This document shows, piece after piece, positions 1-7,911 of a stretch of DNA of 64,000 nucleotides (its first letter is position 1; each line of letters opens with the position of its first letter). The position numbers were made by a program, and so were the translations under genes. The notes under the pieces are model-generated. The model saw only the letters and a program-made list of their open reading frames with translations. It had not been told where the DNA came from and did no database searches. Source of the DNA: an uncultured Clostridia bacterium (lineage in GTDB: Bacteria; Bacillota; Clostridia; TANB77; CAG-508); NCBI GenBank assembly GCA_944389475.1, contig CALXMM010000010.1:1-64000 (forward strand). The letters run 5' to 3'.

Positions 1-141
1 TTGGTCGAGAACAACGACCATTAAAGAAAAGGGTTGCCTAGAAATAGGTGGAAACTTAAAAACAACATCTTTAAAAAGGCACTAAAATTAATTAGTGCCA
101 GTGTGAACGAAGTTCACATTTGTTCCGTGTAGAAATTAAAA
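1..141. other. Non-coding stretch with several short hairpins
   Basis: No credible coding sequence is seen here. Three perfect stems are visible: 2-7 with 15-20, 78-85 with 92-99 (8 bp, 6-nt loop) and 102-108 with 112-118 (7 bp, 3-nt loop). A small CCTA-GAAA-TAGG hairpin lies at 37-48. None is followed by a T run, so they are not classical terminators. They may be the 3' end of a structured RNA that begins outside the window, but I do not recognise the class. Confidence 0.35.
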
Positions 142-171
142 TTGACACTAAGTTACATAATGTGTTATAAT
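142..171 (+). promoter_or_regulatory. Sigma-A promoter of the C39-like gene
   Basis: TTGACA at 142-147 and TATAAT at 166-171 are separated by 18 nt, and TG at 163-164 makes an extended -10. It lies about 65 nt before the ATG at 239. Both hexamers match the vegetative consensus exactly. Confidence 0.8.
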
Positions 172-238
172 TATAAACTGAAGGATTATATTCCTTTGTT
201 TTTACATTAATGACAGAATTTGTCAGAAAGGAAATATC

Positions 239-940
239 ATGGTTGCTATTGATGCTAGCAAGATTAATTTCTTGAAAGCAGATATGCCTGAGAGGGATTA
301 CAATGCCTTCATGGCAGAAGCAAATTGGAAGTCGATGCAACTTTGGGATAGTATTAAATTATTTAGGCCCACTAACGAGAACCGAGCAAATGTCGATTTG
401 AATGCGGAATATGATGTGCAGTCGAACTACCCGGATGTTCCGTTTCGTGATGAGTCTAAAGGAGATTTCGAATCCACTGTTGCATCGAGTGGCTGTGCAC
501 TCCTTGTTGCCAAGTTTATTGGGCAATTCTTCGATTGCACAAATTCTCTTACTATTCAGGAAATGGCAGAATATGCTGTTGAACTGGGATATCGAGGATA
601 TAAGCAGGAGAAGGATGGCTCATGGACCAAGACTGGTATGAAGCATGTCTTTTTTGACAGGTTTGTACCGAGATTTTATGAGATTCTGTCCACTCGCATT
701 AGAGACATCTTTGAGGTCACTGAAGCGGTTTGTACGAATAAACTTCCGGTACTTCTAGTTAAAGACTCGCGTTACAATGATAGGCCTAAGAGCAAAGAAA
801 GTCGATTCATTGCAATTGTGGGATTTGATGTTGATAAATATTCGTACCTCGTGTATGATCCGGGATGTTCTCATATCAGGACAGTTCCATATGGCAAGGT
901 CAATAAGGCTATTCGCTTGGGATGGGTTTTCTCTGATTAA
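239..940 (+). CDS. C39-like papain-fold peptidase homologue, putatively acquired
   Basis: This 233-aa protein has no signal peptide or membrane segment. A Gly-Cys-Ala motif in SSGCALLVAKF (Cys about residue 86) resembles the nucleophile region of C39-type peptidases, and SRFIAIVGFD followed by YDPG near residues 189-210 resembles the second half of that fold. The catalytic His normally found there is replaced by Arg-Phe, so activity is doubtful. An AAAGGA box precedes the ATG. Base and codon use differ from all neighbours: two 60-base lines counted by hand hold 23 and 28 G+C, against 21 and 11 in two mutL lines, and CGC/CGT/CGA codons rare elsewhere occur. The gene sits alone between its own promoter and a strong terminator, so I infer recent transfer. 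Fold assignment is moderate; function is unknown. Confidence 0.55.
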   Translation: MVAIDASKINFLKADMPERDYNAFMAEANWKSMQLWDSIKLFRPTNENRANVDLNAEYDVQSNYPDVPFRDESKGDFESTVASSGCALLVAKFIGQFFDCTNSLTIQEMAEYAVELGYRGYKQEKDGSWTKTGMKHVFFDRFVPRFYEILSTRIRDIFEVTEAVCTNKLPVLLVKDSRYNDRPKSKESRFIAIVGFDVDKYSYLVYDPGCSHIRTVPYGKVNKAIRLGWVFSD

Positions 941-1002
941 AGGAAAGAACTCATATATTTAGCTGAGCGTAGGCAACATTTATCAAAAGATTGGAGGAAG
1001 AA

Positions 1003-1040
1003 AAAATAGGCTGGGGAAATTTTCCCAGCCTATTTTGTGT
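1003..1040. terminator. Bidirectional terminator
   Basis: A 13-bp GC-containing stem (1003-1015 with 1024-1036) with an A tract on the left and a T tract on the right. It can end transcription of the plus-strand C39-like gene and of the minus-strand cysteine-rich gene that meet here. Confidence 0.85.
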
Positions 1041-1049
1041 TTAGAACAA

Positions 1050-1172
1050 TTAGCAACATCCGTTTCTTCTATTTCCACCACAACAACAGAATATTAATAT
1101 TAATAGTATTATCCATGTGCAGCAATCATCACCAAAACCGAAGCCACATCCACAACCTCTATTTTCTGGCAT
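1050..1172 (-). CDS. Small cysteine-rich single-pass membrane protein
   Basis: A 40-residue protein starting MPENRGCGCGFGFGDD. The ATG at 1172 is chosen over a longer frame because AAAGGAGGG lies 7-8 nt upstream of it. The layout is a polar Cys/Gly head, one hydrophobic helix (WIILLILIF) and a CCCGGN tail ending NGCC, eight cysteines in all. It pairs with the next gene upstream, which has the same length and layout. Similar tiny Cys-rich membrane proteins are common but uncharacterised in Clostridia. Its role is unknown; metal binding or a spore-envelope location are possibilities only. Confidence 0.7.
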   Translation of the reverse strand: MPENRGCGCGFGFGDDCCTWIILLILIFCCCGGNRRNGCC

Positions 1173-1259
1173 ATAAATCCCTCCTTTCAAATACTTAAGT
1201 ATTACATAAATGGTAGCCCATATAGTTAGCAATTTAAAATGTAATTAATGATGGCTTAA

Positions 1260-1382
1260 TTAACAGCCACATGGGTCACAAGGCGTGTCACATCCACATC
1301 CAGCATTTCTACTATTTCCACATCCGCAGAAAAGTATTAAGAAAAGAATGATGAACCATAATAAATCATTATTACAACACAT
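1260..1382 (-). CDS. Small cysteine-rich single-pass membrane protein, paralogue
   Basis: A 40-residue protein beginning MCCNNDLLWFIILF, with one hydrophobic helix followed by FCGCGNSRNAGCGCD and a C-terminal PCDPCGC. It has nine cysteines. AAAGGGAGGT precedes the ATG by 7 nt. It shares length, strand and helix-plus-Cys-tail layout with the gene at 1050-1172, 87 nt downstream, so the two look like a tandem pair. The upstream region holds a CATACTA element at 1424-1430 (minus strand), which would fit forespore expression. Function is not recognised. Confidence 0.7.
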   Translation of the reverse strand: MCCNNDLLWFIILFLILFCGCGNSRNAGCGCDTPCDPCGC

Positions 1383-1423
1383 AAATATTACCTCCCTTTT
1401 CTTTTAAAGCCTAAGTTTTTTCT

Positions 1424-1430
1424 TAGTATG
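1424..1430 (-). promoter_or_regulatory. Sigma-G-like -10 element before the Cys-rich pair
   Basis: CATACTA on the minus strand equals the sigma-G -10 consensus and lies 41 nt before the ATG at 1382. The matching -35 region (about 1448-1454, AGATATA) is poor, so this is a tentative call. The site interleaves with the divergent mutL promoter. Confidence 0.35.
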
Positions 1431-1455
1431 ATATATCTTATTCTAAATATATCTA

Positions 1456-1484
1456 TTGTGTTACTAAAAAATTAATGATATAAT
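1456..1484 (+). promoter_or_regulatory. Sigma-A promoter of mutL
   Basis: TTGTGT at 1456-1461, a 17-nt spacer, and TATAAT at 1479-1484, 44 nt before the mutL ATG. Confidence 0.65.
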
Positions 1485-1528
1485 TTCTTGCAGAATTGTA
1501 GTGTATAAAGGAAGAGGAGATAAAATAT

Positions 1529-3715
1529 ATGGGAAAGATTGTTTTATTAGATGAATTAACAATTAATAAAATAGCTGCAGGAGAAGTTATAGAAAGACCT
1601 GCCTCAGTAGTAAAAGAAATGGTAGAAAATTCTATTGATGCTGGTGCTACATCTATAACAGTGGAAATAAAAAATGGTGGAATATCTTATATAAGAATAA
1701 CTGATAACGGAAAAGGAATAGCAAAAGATGATACAGAAATTGCTTTCGAGAGACATGCTACCAGTAAAATAAGACAAGCCAGTGATATAGAAACAATACA
1801 TTCTATGGGGTTTAGAGGTGAGGCTTTAGCAAGTATTGCAGCTGTAGCAAATGTAGAATTAATAACTAAAACAGCTGAAGATGAAATTGGAACAAGAGTT
1901 GTAGTAGAAGCTGGTAAAATATTAGAAGAAGGAGAAATAGGTTGCAAAACAGGAACTTCAATAACTGTAAAAAATCTATTCTTTAATACTCCAGTTAGAT
2001 ATAAATTTTTAAAAAAAGATTTTACTGAATCTGGATATATAGAAGATGTAGTTACAAGAATAGCTTTGGTACATCCAGAAATATCATTTAAATTAATAAA
2101 TACGGGTAAGGTAGTAATTCAAACTACAGGAAATGGAGATATACAAGCCGTTATATACGCTGCTTATGGTAAAAATATTGCTGAAAATGTGTTAAAAGTA
2201 GACTATACTTATGAAGATATCCACATAACAGGAGTAATAGGAAAGCCAGAGATAGCAAGGTCAAATAGATCTAACCAAATATTCTTTGTTAATAAAAGAT
2301 ATATTAAAGATAAGATATTATCCGGAGCAATAGAAAAAGGATATAAAGGATTGCTTACAATTGGAAAATATGCATTTTCAATTTTAAATATAGATATGGA
2401 CCCATCTAAAGTAGATGTAAATGTACATCCAGCAAAATTAGAGGTTAGATTTTCTGATGAATCAAAAATATTCAAATCAGTATATCACGCAGTAAATGAT
2501 ACATTATTAAAAAATGATTTAATAAAAAATTCTGAAAAAGAAGATGATAAGTCTTATTCTACAAATAGTTCTTTATTTGGTAATAGAGTATCATCTACAA
2601 CAGCACAAATACAGAAAAATACATTTAATAGTTTGTTAGAATTACAAAAGAAAATTAAAGCAGATTTAGAAAAAAGCAAAAAAGACATAAATTACAATCC
2701 TTTTAAAACAGATGAAGAAAATAATAAAACTACAGTAAAAGTAAGTGAAGAAAATAATAAAGTTACAGAGCTAGTAAATGAAGAAACAAATAAAGTGGAA
2801 CCACAAATTACGAATGTGGGAGATAATCTTAATAAACCAGAGATTAAAAATAATGAAGTTGAAACAAAAGTAGATACATCTGTAGAAGGGAAAAAATTAA
2901 ATGTAGAAGAGCTTGAAAAAGCAAGCAAAGAGATAGATAAACAAATAGAGAATCTATCTAATGAAAATATAAAAGAAGATGACAAAAAAGAAAGTTTCGA
3001 TGAAATGTATTATAAAATCTTTGGAACTAAACCACCAAAAACAGAAGAAGAGGAAATTAAGAAAGAAACTCCACAAGAATTATCAAAAGAAGATAATACA
3101 ACTTTATTTGACAATATAAAAGATGATTATAAATATAAACAACAATACAAATTTATTGGAATAGTTTTTAATACATATATAATTTTTGAGATGGATGATG
3201 AAATGTATATAATGGATCAACATGCAGCTCATGAAAGAATTATGTTTGAAAAAGTAAAAAAGAATTTTTATTCTGATGAAGAAAAAGATTCTCAATTAAT
3301 GCTTTTACCAGATATAATTACATTAACACATAAAGAAATGGATATAGCAAGAGAAAATATGGAATTGTTTAGAAAAGCAGGATTCATTATAGAAGAGTTT
3401 GGTGATAATACTATAAAGATTTCTGGAACACCAAGTATATGTATTAACCTTAATACAAGGGAATTATTCTTGGAGACATTGGATGAAATAAATTCTGTTG
3501 CAAGAACAGCAAAACAAGAAATTGAAAATAAATTCTTGGCAACAATAGCATGTAAAGCAGCAGTAAAGGCACATATGGTTTTATCAAAAGAAGAAGTAGA
3601 AAGCCTAATGGATGAATTATTAAAATTACCAAATCCTTTTACTTGTCCACATGGTAGACCAACAGTTATAAAAATGTCTAAATATGAAATAGAAAGAAAA
3701 TTCGAAAGAAAATAA
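1529..3715 (+). CDS. mutL: DNA mismatch repair protein MutL
   Basis: MutL couples mismatch recognition by MutS to strand incision. The N-terminal GHKL ATPase shows MVENSIDAGA (31-40), DNGKGI (59-64) and GFRGEAL (94-100). The C-terminal domain carries the endonuclease motif DQHAAHERI (from about residue 563) and the zinc-site motif CPHGRP near the end, so this is a nicking MutL, as expected in a species without MutH. At 728 aa it is longer than typical MutL (about 630). The extra length lies in a Lys/Glu/Asn-rich linker of roughly 350-545 with near-repeats such as EENNK. GGAAGAGGAG precedes the ATG. miaA follows, the usual mutL-miaA order, but mutS is not adjacent. Confidence 0.96.
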   Translation: MGKIVLLDELTINKIAAGEVIERPASVVKEMVENSIDAGATSITVEIKNGGISYIRITDNGKGIAKDDTEIAFERHATSKIRQASDIETIHSMGFRGEALASIAAVANVELITKTAEDEIGTRVVVEAGKILEEGEIGCKTGTSITVKNLFFNTPVRYKFLKKDFTESGYIEDVVTRIALVHPEISFKLINTGKVVIQTTGNGDIQAVIYAAYGKNIAENVLKVDYTYEDIHITGVIGKPEIARSNRSNQIFFVNKRYIKDKILSGAIEKGYKGLLTIGKYAFSILNIDMDPSKVDVNVHPAKLEVRFSDESKIFKSVYHAVNDTLLKNDLIKNSEKEDDKSYSTNSSLFGNRVSSTTAQIQKNTFNSLLELQKKIKADLEKSKKDINYNPFKTDEENNKTTVKVSEENNKVTELVNEETNKVEPQITNVGDNLNKPEIKNNEVETKVDTSVEGKKLNVEELEKASKEIDKQIENLSNENIKEDDKKESFDEMYYKIFGTKPPKTEEEEIKKETPQELSKEDNTTLFDNIKDDYKYKQQYKFIGIVFNTYIIFEMDDEMYIMDQHAAHERIMFEKVKKNFYSDEEKDSQLMLLPDIITLTHKEMDIARENMELFRKAGFIIEEFGDNTIKISGTPSICINLNTRELFLETLDEINSVARTAKQEIENKFLATIACKAAVKAHMVLSKEEVESLMDELLKLPNPFTCPHGRPTVIKMSKYEIERKFERK

Positions 3716-3778
3716 TAAATATTATATTGCTTTTTCACGATAAATAAAGGATTTAATAATGGTCTTAATTAAAGGGAT

Positions 3779-4717
3779 GTGAGAAAAATAAAAAAAGATG
3801 TTATAGTAATAGGAGGTCCAACAGCATCTGGAAAGACTGGCTTATCAGTTGAACTTGCAAAAAAAATAAATGGACAAATTGTTTCTGCAGATTCTATGCA
3901 AATATATAAAGATATGAATATAGGAACAGCAAAGGTTACGAAAGATGAAATGCAAGGAATAAAACATTATATGATTGATATTGTTTCTCCAAATGAAAGA
4001 TATTCGGTTGCTGAATTTAAAGAAGATGCAGAAAAGGCAATTGAAAAAATTATAGAAGAAGGTTGCATTCCAATAGTAGTTGGAGGAACAGGATTATATA
4101 TAAATAGTTTAATATATAATATTAATTATCCAGAAATAGAATTTGATAAAGATTATAGAAATTACTTGGAAGAACAAGTGAAAAAATCTGGATTACAAAA
4201 ACTATATGAAGAAGCTAAAGAAATTGATAGTAAGGCTTGCGAAAAAATAAGCCCAAATGATAAAAAAAGAATTTTAAGAATTTTTGAGATATATAAGGCA
4301 ACAGGAAAAAATAAAACGGAAATGGAAGAATTGTCTAGAGCAGTGCCACCAAAATATAATTATAGGGTATTTGCTATTAATTTTGATAGAAAAAAATTAT
4401 ATGATAGAATAAATTTAAGAGTGGACAAAATGTTGGAAGATGGATTAGTAGAAGAAGTAAAAAATATAAAGGAAAAATATAACGAATTTCCAACAGCAAT
4501 GCAGGGACTAGGATATAAGGAAGTTGTGGATTATTTAGAAAATAAATGTTCTTATGAAGAAATGGTGGAAAAAATAAAACAAGAAACTAGAAGATATGCA
4601 AAAAGACAGATTACATGGTTTAGGGGAATAAAGGATTTAATTTGGTTAAATGCAGAAGATGGAGTAAATAAAAACATAAATATTATCTTGGAGGAGATAA
4701 ATTGGAAGAAAAAATAG
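3779..4717 (+). CDS. miaA: tRNA dimethylallyltransferase MiaA
   Basis: MiaA transfers a dimethylallyl group to N6 of A37 in tRNAs reading UNN codons. It shows the P-loop GPTASGKT (13-20), SADSMQIYKDMNIGTAK, GGTGLYINSL, and RYAKRQITWFR near the C-terminus; 312 aa is the family length. The GTG start at 3779 is the only canonical start in this frame, because a TAA closes it just upstream. It overlaps the ribosome binding region AAAGGGATGTGA, leaving only 2 nt of spacing; an ATA at 3788 would be better spaced. A 7-codon ORF (3759-3782) with its own AAAGGA box ends across the GTG and may couple translation. The 3' end overlaps the next gene by 16 nt. Confidence 0.95.
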   Translation: MRKIKKDVIVIGGPTASGKTGLSVELAKKINGQIVSADSMQIYKDMNIGTAKVTKDEMQGIKHYMIDIVSPNERYSVAEFKEDAEKAIEKIIEEGCIPIVVGGTGLYINSLIYNINYPEIEFDKDYRNYLEEQVKKSGLQKLYEEAKEIDSKACEKISPNDKKRILRIFEIYKATGKNKTEMEELSRAVPPKYNYRVFAINFDRKKLYDRINLRVDKMLEDGLVEEVKNIKEKYNEFPTAMQGLGYKEVVDYLENKCSYEEMVEKIKQETRRYAKRQITWFRGIKDLIWLNAEDGVNKNINIILEEINWKKK

Positions 4718-5946
4718 ATGTCAAAAGAAAAAAGAATAAAATAAAAATTGTTTTGGTTAGTATCTTGGTTGTATTAATTATAGCTTATGCTACTTATGCA
4801 GCATGGCAACTTTTTGCTCATCCAACAGATGTATTTTTAGTAGAAGAGGGCTCTATATCAGAAGAACAAAGGGCAGAGGGATATATTATAAGAAATGAAA
4901 CAAAGGTACAAGGAAATAATTATAAAAATGGAATAGTCCAAATAAAAACAGAAGGAGAGAAATGTGCTAAAGATGAGAATATTTTTAGATATTATTCTTC
5001 TGGAGAAGATGAACTTGTAAAAAAGATACAAGAACTAGATGAAAAAATAGATGAAGCTCAGAAAAAAGATACCACAACAATTCTTCCAAGCGATATAAAA
5101 TTATTGGATAAAGAAATAGATTTAAGATTAGCAGAAATATCTAAAAATAATGATATTCAAAAAATATCTGAATATAAAAAAGAAATTGAAAATTATATCA
5201 CTAAAAAAACAAATATAGTAGGAGAAAATAGCCAAGCAGGTTCTTATTTAAGTAATTTAATACAAGAAAGAAAGAATTATGAAAATCAGTTAAATTCTGG
5301 TAGTGAATACCTAAAAGCTCCAATGAGTGGTGTAGTATCTTATAAAGTTGATGGGTTGGAGGATGTTTTAACACCTGATGATTTTAGCAGTTTTAATAGA
5401 TCATTTTTTGATAGCCTTAATTTAAAAACAGGACAAACTATAGCAACAAATACTGAATGCGGAAAAGTAGTTAATAATTATGTATGTTATATTGCAACAA
5501 TATTAAAAAAAGACCAATTACATGATATAAAACAAGGAAGTAGTTTAAAACTACGTTTATCAAATGGTGATGAAATTTCTAGTACTGTAGAGAATTTAAC
5601 AGAACAAACAAATGATGATGTATTGGTAGTTTTTAAAATATCTAAAGATATAGAAAAATTAATTAGTAATAGAAAGATTTCTTTTGATATTATATTTTGG
5701 CAATATTCAGGATATAAAGTACCAAATTCTGCGATTATAAAAGAAAATAATTTAGCATATGTAATTAGAAATAGAGCAGGATATTTAACTAGGGTATTAG
5801 TAAAAGTAGAAAAAGAAAATGAAAATTATTCTATAATAGACAATTATAGCTCAGATGAGTTGAAAGAAATGGGATATAATTCATCAGATTTAAATGTTAG
5901 TACAAAAATAAATATGTATGATGAAATTCAAACGGTAGCAAAATAA
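4702..5946 (+). CDS. HlyD-like membrane-anchored periplasmic-adaptor-type protein
   Basis: A 414-aa protein with a basic N-terminus, one membrane helix (about 14-36), an outside region with a coiled coil (about 105-200), and flanking beta-rich segments including the lipoyl-like YLKAPMSGVVSYKVDG. That order (TM, beta, coiled coil, beta) is typical of HlyD/membrane-fusion proteins. The TTG start at 4702 has GGAGGAG 5-6 nt upstream. No ABC or RND transporter partner is adjacent; it sits between miaA and sepF. That position suggests a cell-envelope or division-linked role rather than classical secretion, but this is inference. Confidence 0.65.
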   Translation: MEEKIDVKRKKNKIKIVLVSILVVLIIAYATYAAWQLFAHPTDVFLVEEGSISEEQRAEGYIIRNETKVQGNNYKNGIVQIKTEGEKCAKDENIFRYYSSGEDELVKKIQELDEKIDEAQKKDTTTILPSDIKLLDKEIDLRLAEISKNNDIQKISEYKKEIENYITKKTNIVGENSQAGSYLSNLIQERKNYENQLNSGSEYLKAPMSGVVSYKVDGLEDVLTPDDFSSFNRSFFDSLNLKTGQTIATNTECGKVVNNYVCYIATILKKDQLHDIKQGSSLKLRLSNGDEISSTVENLTEQTNDDVLVVFKISKDIEKLISNRKISFDIIFWQYSGYKVPNSAIIKENNLAYVIRNRAGYLTRVLVKVEKENENYSIIDNYSSDELKEMGYNSSDLNVSTKINMYDEIQTVAK

Positions 5947-6009
5947 AATTGCAAATATTACAAATATATTACAAAAATATTAAAAATAAATTACAAAAAC
6001 ACAAAACTA

Positions 6010-6038
6010 TTGACAATAAACAAAAAAAGTTAGATACT
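6010..6038 (+). promoter_or_regulatory. Sigma-A promoter of sepF
   Basis: TTGACA at 6010-6015, 17-nt spacer, GATACT at 6033-6038, 45 nt before the sepF ATG. Confidence 0.65.
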
Positions 6039-6082
6039 ATATAAAAGTAACGACAAAGGAGAAATATTAGGAGGTTTTTTTG

Positions 6083-6592
6083 ATGGCAGGAGCTATAATG
6101 AATAAAGTATGGAATTTATTTGGTATGGATAGAGAAATAGATGAAAATGAAGAAAAGGCATATGATAACAATGAATATGAAAACTATGAAAATTACGACA
6201 ATTATGATAATGATGAAAACGAAGAAGTAGAAGATAAAAGATTCTTTGGAAAAAGAAATAAAGAGAAAGTGGTTGCTATGCCACAAACTCAACAAATAAA
6301 AATGGTAATTTCACAACCAACAACATTTGACCAATCAGAAGAAATTTGTGAATTCTTAAAAGAAAAGAAATCTGTAATTGTAAATTTAGAATATGTAAAT
6401 AAAGATGTTGCAAGAAGAATAGTAGACTTCATAAGTGGAGGAGTATTTGCATTAGATGGACATATCCAAAAGGTATCTAATTCAATATTCTTAATAGCAC
6501 CATACAATTACGAAATTACAAATGAAATGGCAAGAGAAGAAATTTCTAATAAATTATCTGTATCTTGGCTAAAAAATAATACAAAGAATTAA
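6083..6592 (+). CDS. sepF: Cell division protein SepF
   Basis: SepF polymerises at the septum and tethers FtsZ to the membrane. The N-terminus (MAGAIMNKVWNLFGM) fits the membrane-binding amphipathic helix. A very acidic Asn/Asp/Glu/Tyr-rich linker (about 20-55) leads to the globular SepF domain from about residue 75 (MVISQPTTFDQSEEICEFL, GGVFALDGHIQKVSNSIFLI). AGGAGG at 6069-6074 sits 8 nt before the ATG at 6083, preferred over the TTG one codon upstream. divIVA follows, the usual Gram-positive arrangement. Confidence 0.93.
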   Translation: MAGAIMNKVWNLFGMDREIDENEEKAYDNNEYENYENYDNYDNDENEEVEDKRFFGKRNKEKVVAMPQTQQIKMVISQPTTFDQSEEICEFLKEKKSVIVNLEYVNKDVARRIVDFISGGVFALDGHIQKVSNSIFLIAPYNYEITNEMAREEISNKLSVSWLKNNTKN

Positions 6593-6620
6593 ATATAAGC
6601 ACGTATATCGTGCTTATATT
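6592..6620 (+). promoter_or_regulatory. Stem-loop between sepF and divIVA
   Basis: A perfect 12-bp stem (6592-6603 with 6609-6620) with a 5-nt loop begins at the last base of the sepF stop codon. No T run follows, so it is more likely an RNA processing or stability element, or a weak attenuator, than a terminator. Confidence 0.5.
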
Positions 6621-6657
6621 AAAGTTGCAAAATAATGCATAAAAGGAGGCGTAGGAT

Positions 6658-7116
6658 ATGCTTACACCATTAGATATAGAAAATAAAAAATTCTCAAAAC
6701 AAATGGTTAATGGTTATAGTGTAGAAGAAGTAGATGACTTCTTAGATGAATTAACAAAAGATTATGGAAAAGCATATAAAGAAAGTACAGAAGCAAAGAA
6801 AAAAATTGATGAATTAAATGAAAATTTAGCACATTATAAAAATATAGAGGAAACATTACAAAGTACTTTAGTTATGGCTCAATCAACAGCAGAAGAAGTA
6901 AAAAATGTTGCAAGACAACAAGCTGACCAAATAGTAAAAGATGCCAAAGGAAATGCTCAAAAAGAAGCAGATAGTTTGGTACAAGAAATAAACATGAAGA
7001 AAAAAGAATTAGATGATATTAAACAACAATTTGATGTATACAAAGCAAAAATGGAAGCTTTATTAATTTCTCAACTAGAATTATTAAAAGATATAAATAA
7101 AGAAGAAGATAACTAA
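6658..7116 (+). CDS. divIVA: DivIVA-family septum/pole protein
   Basis: DivIVA binds curved membrane at division sites and recruits partners. The first 40 residues match the DivIVA membrane-targeting domain (LTPLDIENKKFSK, GYSVEEVDDFLDELT). The rest, to residue 152, is an almost uninterrupted coiled coil. AAAAGGAGG precedes the ATG. It lies 65 nt after sepF, separated by a stem-loop, and ends before a strong terminator. Confidence 0.92.
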   Translation: MLTPLDIENKKFSKQMVNGYSVEEVDDFLDELTKDYGKAYKESTEAKKKIDELNENLAHYKNIEETLQSTLVMAQSTAEEVKNVARQQADQIVKDAKGNAQKEADSLVQEINMKKKELDDIKQQFDVYKAKMEALLISQLELLKDINKEEDN

Positions 7117-7149
7117 AAATACTATATGCAAAAGATTAAATTTATGAAT

Positions 7150-7190
7150 AAAGACAAATTTTACCATGCTTATGGTGAATTTGTCTTTAA
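7150..7190 (+). terminator. Terminator after divIVA
   Basis: A long stem (AAAGACAAATT at 7150-7160 paired with its complement ending 7188, with further inner pairing) followed by an AT-rich tract. It closes the sepF-divIVA unit. Confidence 0.75.
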
Positions 7191-7304
7191 TTATTTTAAT
7201 ATAATCTATGCTCTTGGAATGCAGGTGCATTAAAAAGAGTTTAATTGTTTTGCTTAAATTTATTACAAAACTATTAAATATATGTTACATTTATATTAAT
7301 ATTA

Positions 7305-7332
7305 TTGACATATTTTTAATATTTTATAAAAT
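7305..7332 (+). promoter_or_regulatory. Sigma-A promoter of rsmD
   Basis: TTGACA at 7305-7310, 16-nt spacer, TAAAAT at 7327-7332, 20 nt before the ATG. Confidence 0.6.
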
Positions 7333-7352
7333 ATATGGTGTAAAGAGGTAAT

Positions 7353-7907
7353 ATGAGAATAATTGGCGGATTATCAAGAGGAACTAAATTATATACTTTA
7401 GATGGATTAGACACTAGACCAACATTGGACCGAGTTAGAGAAGCTTTATTCAATATTTTGCAAAATAATATGCGAGATGCAATAGTGTTGGATTTGTTTG
7501 CCGGTAGTGGTGCGATAGGTCTAGAAAGTATAAGCCGAGGAGCACAAAAAGCTGTATTATGTGATAAAAATAAAAAAGCAATTGACATAATTAAAAAGAA
7601 CGTTGAAAAATTAAGAGTAGAAGATAAAGTAAAAATTGCATTTACAGATTATGAAAATTTCTTAAATACCTCAAAGGAAAAATTTGATTTTATTTATATA
7701 GATCCTCCATATAAAACGAATTTTATTAGTGATAGTATAAAGATTATAAATAATAGAAATTTACTATCTGATAAAGGCATAATTGTAGCAGAAACAGATG
7801 AAGAGGAACGAGTAAAAAATGAAATTAAAGAATTAAATGTAAGTATAAATATTTATGATATTAGAAGATATGGTAGAGCGAGGTTAATATTTATGCGAAA
7901 GGAGTAA
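7353..7907 (+). CDS. rsmD: 16S rRNA (guanine966-N2)-methyltransferase RsmD
   Basis: The 184-aa protein has the family start MRIIGGLSRG, the RPTLDRVREALFNIL segment, the SAM-binding motif DLFAGSGAIGLE and the catalytic DPPY in FIYIDPPY. RsmD methylates G966 of 16S rRNA during 30S assembly. AGAGGTAAT gives a close ribosome binding site at the ATG. The next gene starts 4 nt after the stop, so they are probably co-translated. Confidence 0.92.
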   Translation: MRIIGGLSRGTKLYTLDGLDTRPTLDRVREALFNILQNNMRDAIVLDLFAGSGAIGLESISRGAQKAVLCDKNKKAIDIIKKNVEKLRVEDKVKIAFTDYENFLNTSKEKFDFIYIDPPYKTNFISDSIKIINNRNLLSDKGIIVAETDEEERVKNEIKELNVSINIYDIRRYGRARLIFMRKE

Positions 7908-7911
7908 ACAA

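Noticed and set aside
1..141. A named structured RNA or riboswitch
   Set aside because: The hairpins do not match a class I can recognise, and the element may extend outside the window.
402..641. Second plus-strand frame inside the C39-like gene
   Set aside because: Out-of-frame shadow of a gene with a clear promoter and ribosome binding site.
3292..3738. 148-aa minus-strand frame inside mutL
   Set aside because: Antisense to the conserved MutL C-terminal domain; no ribosome binding site.
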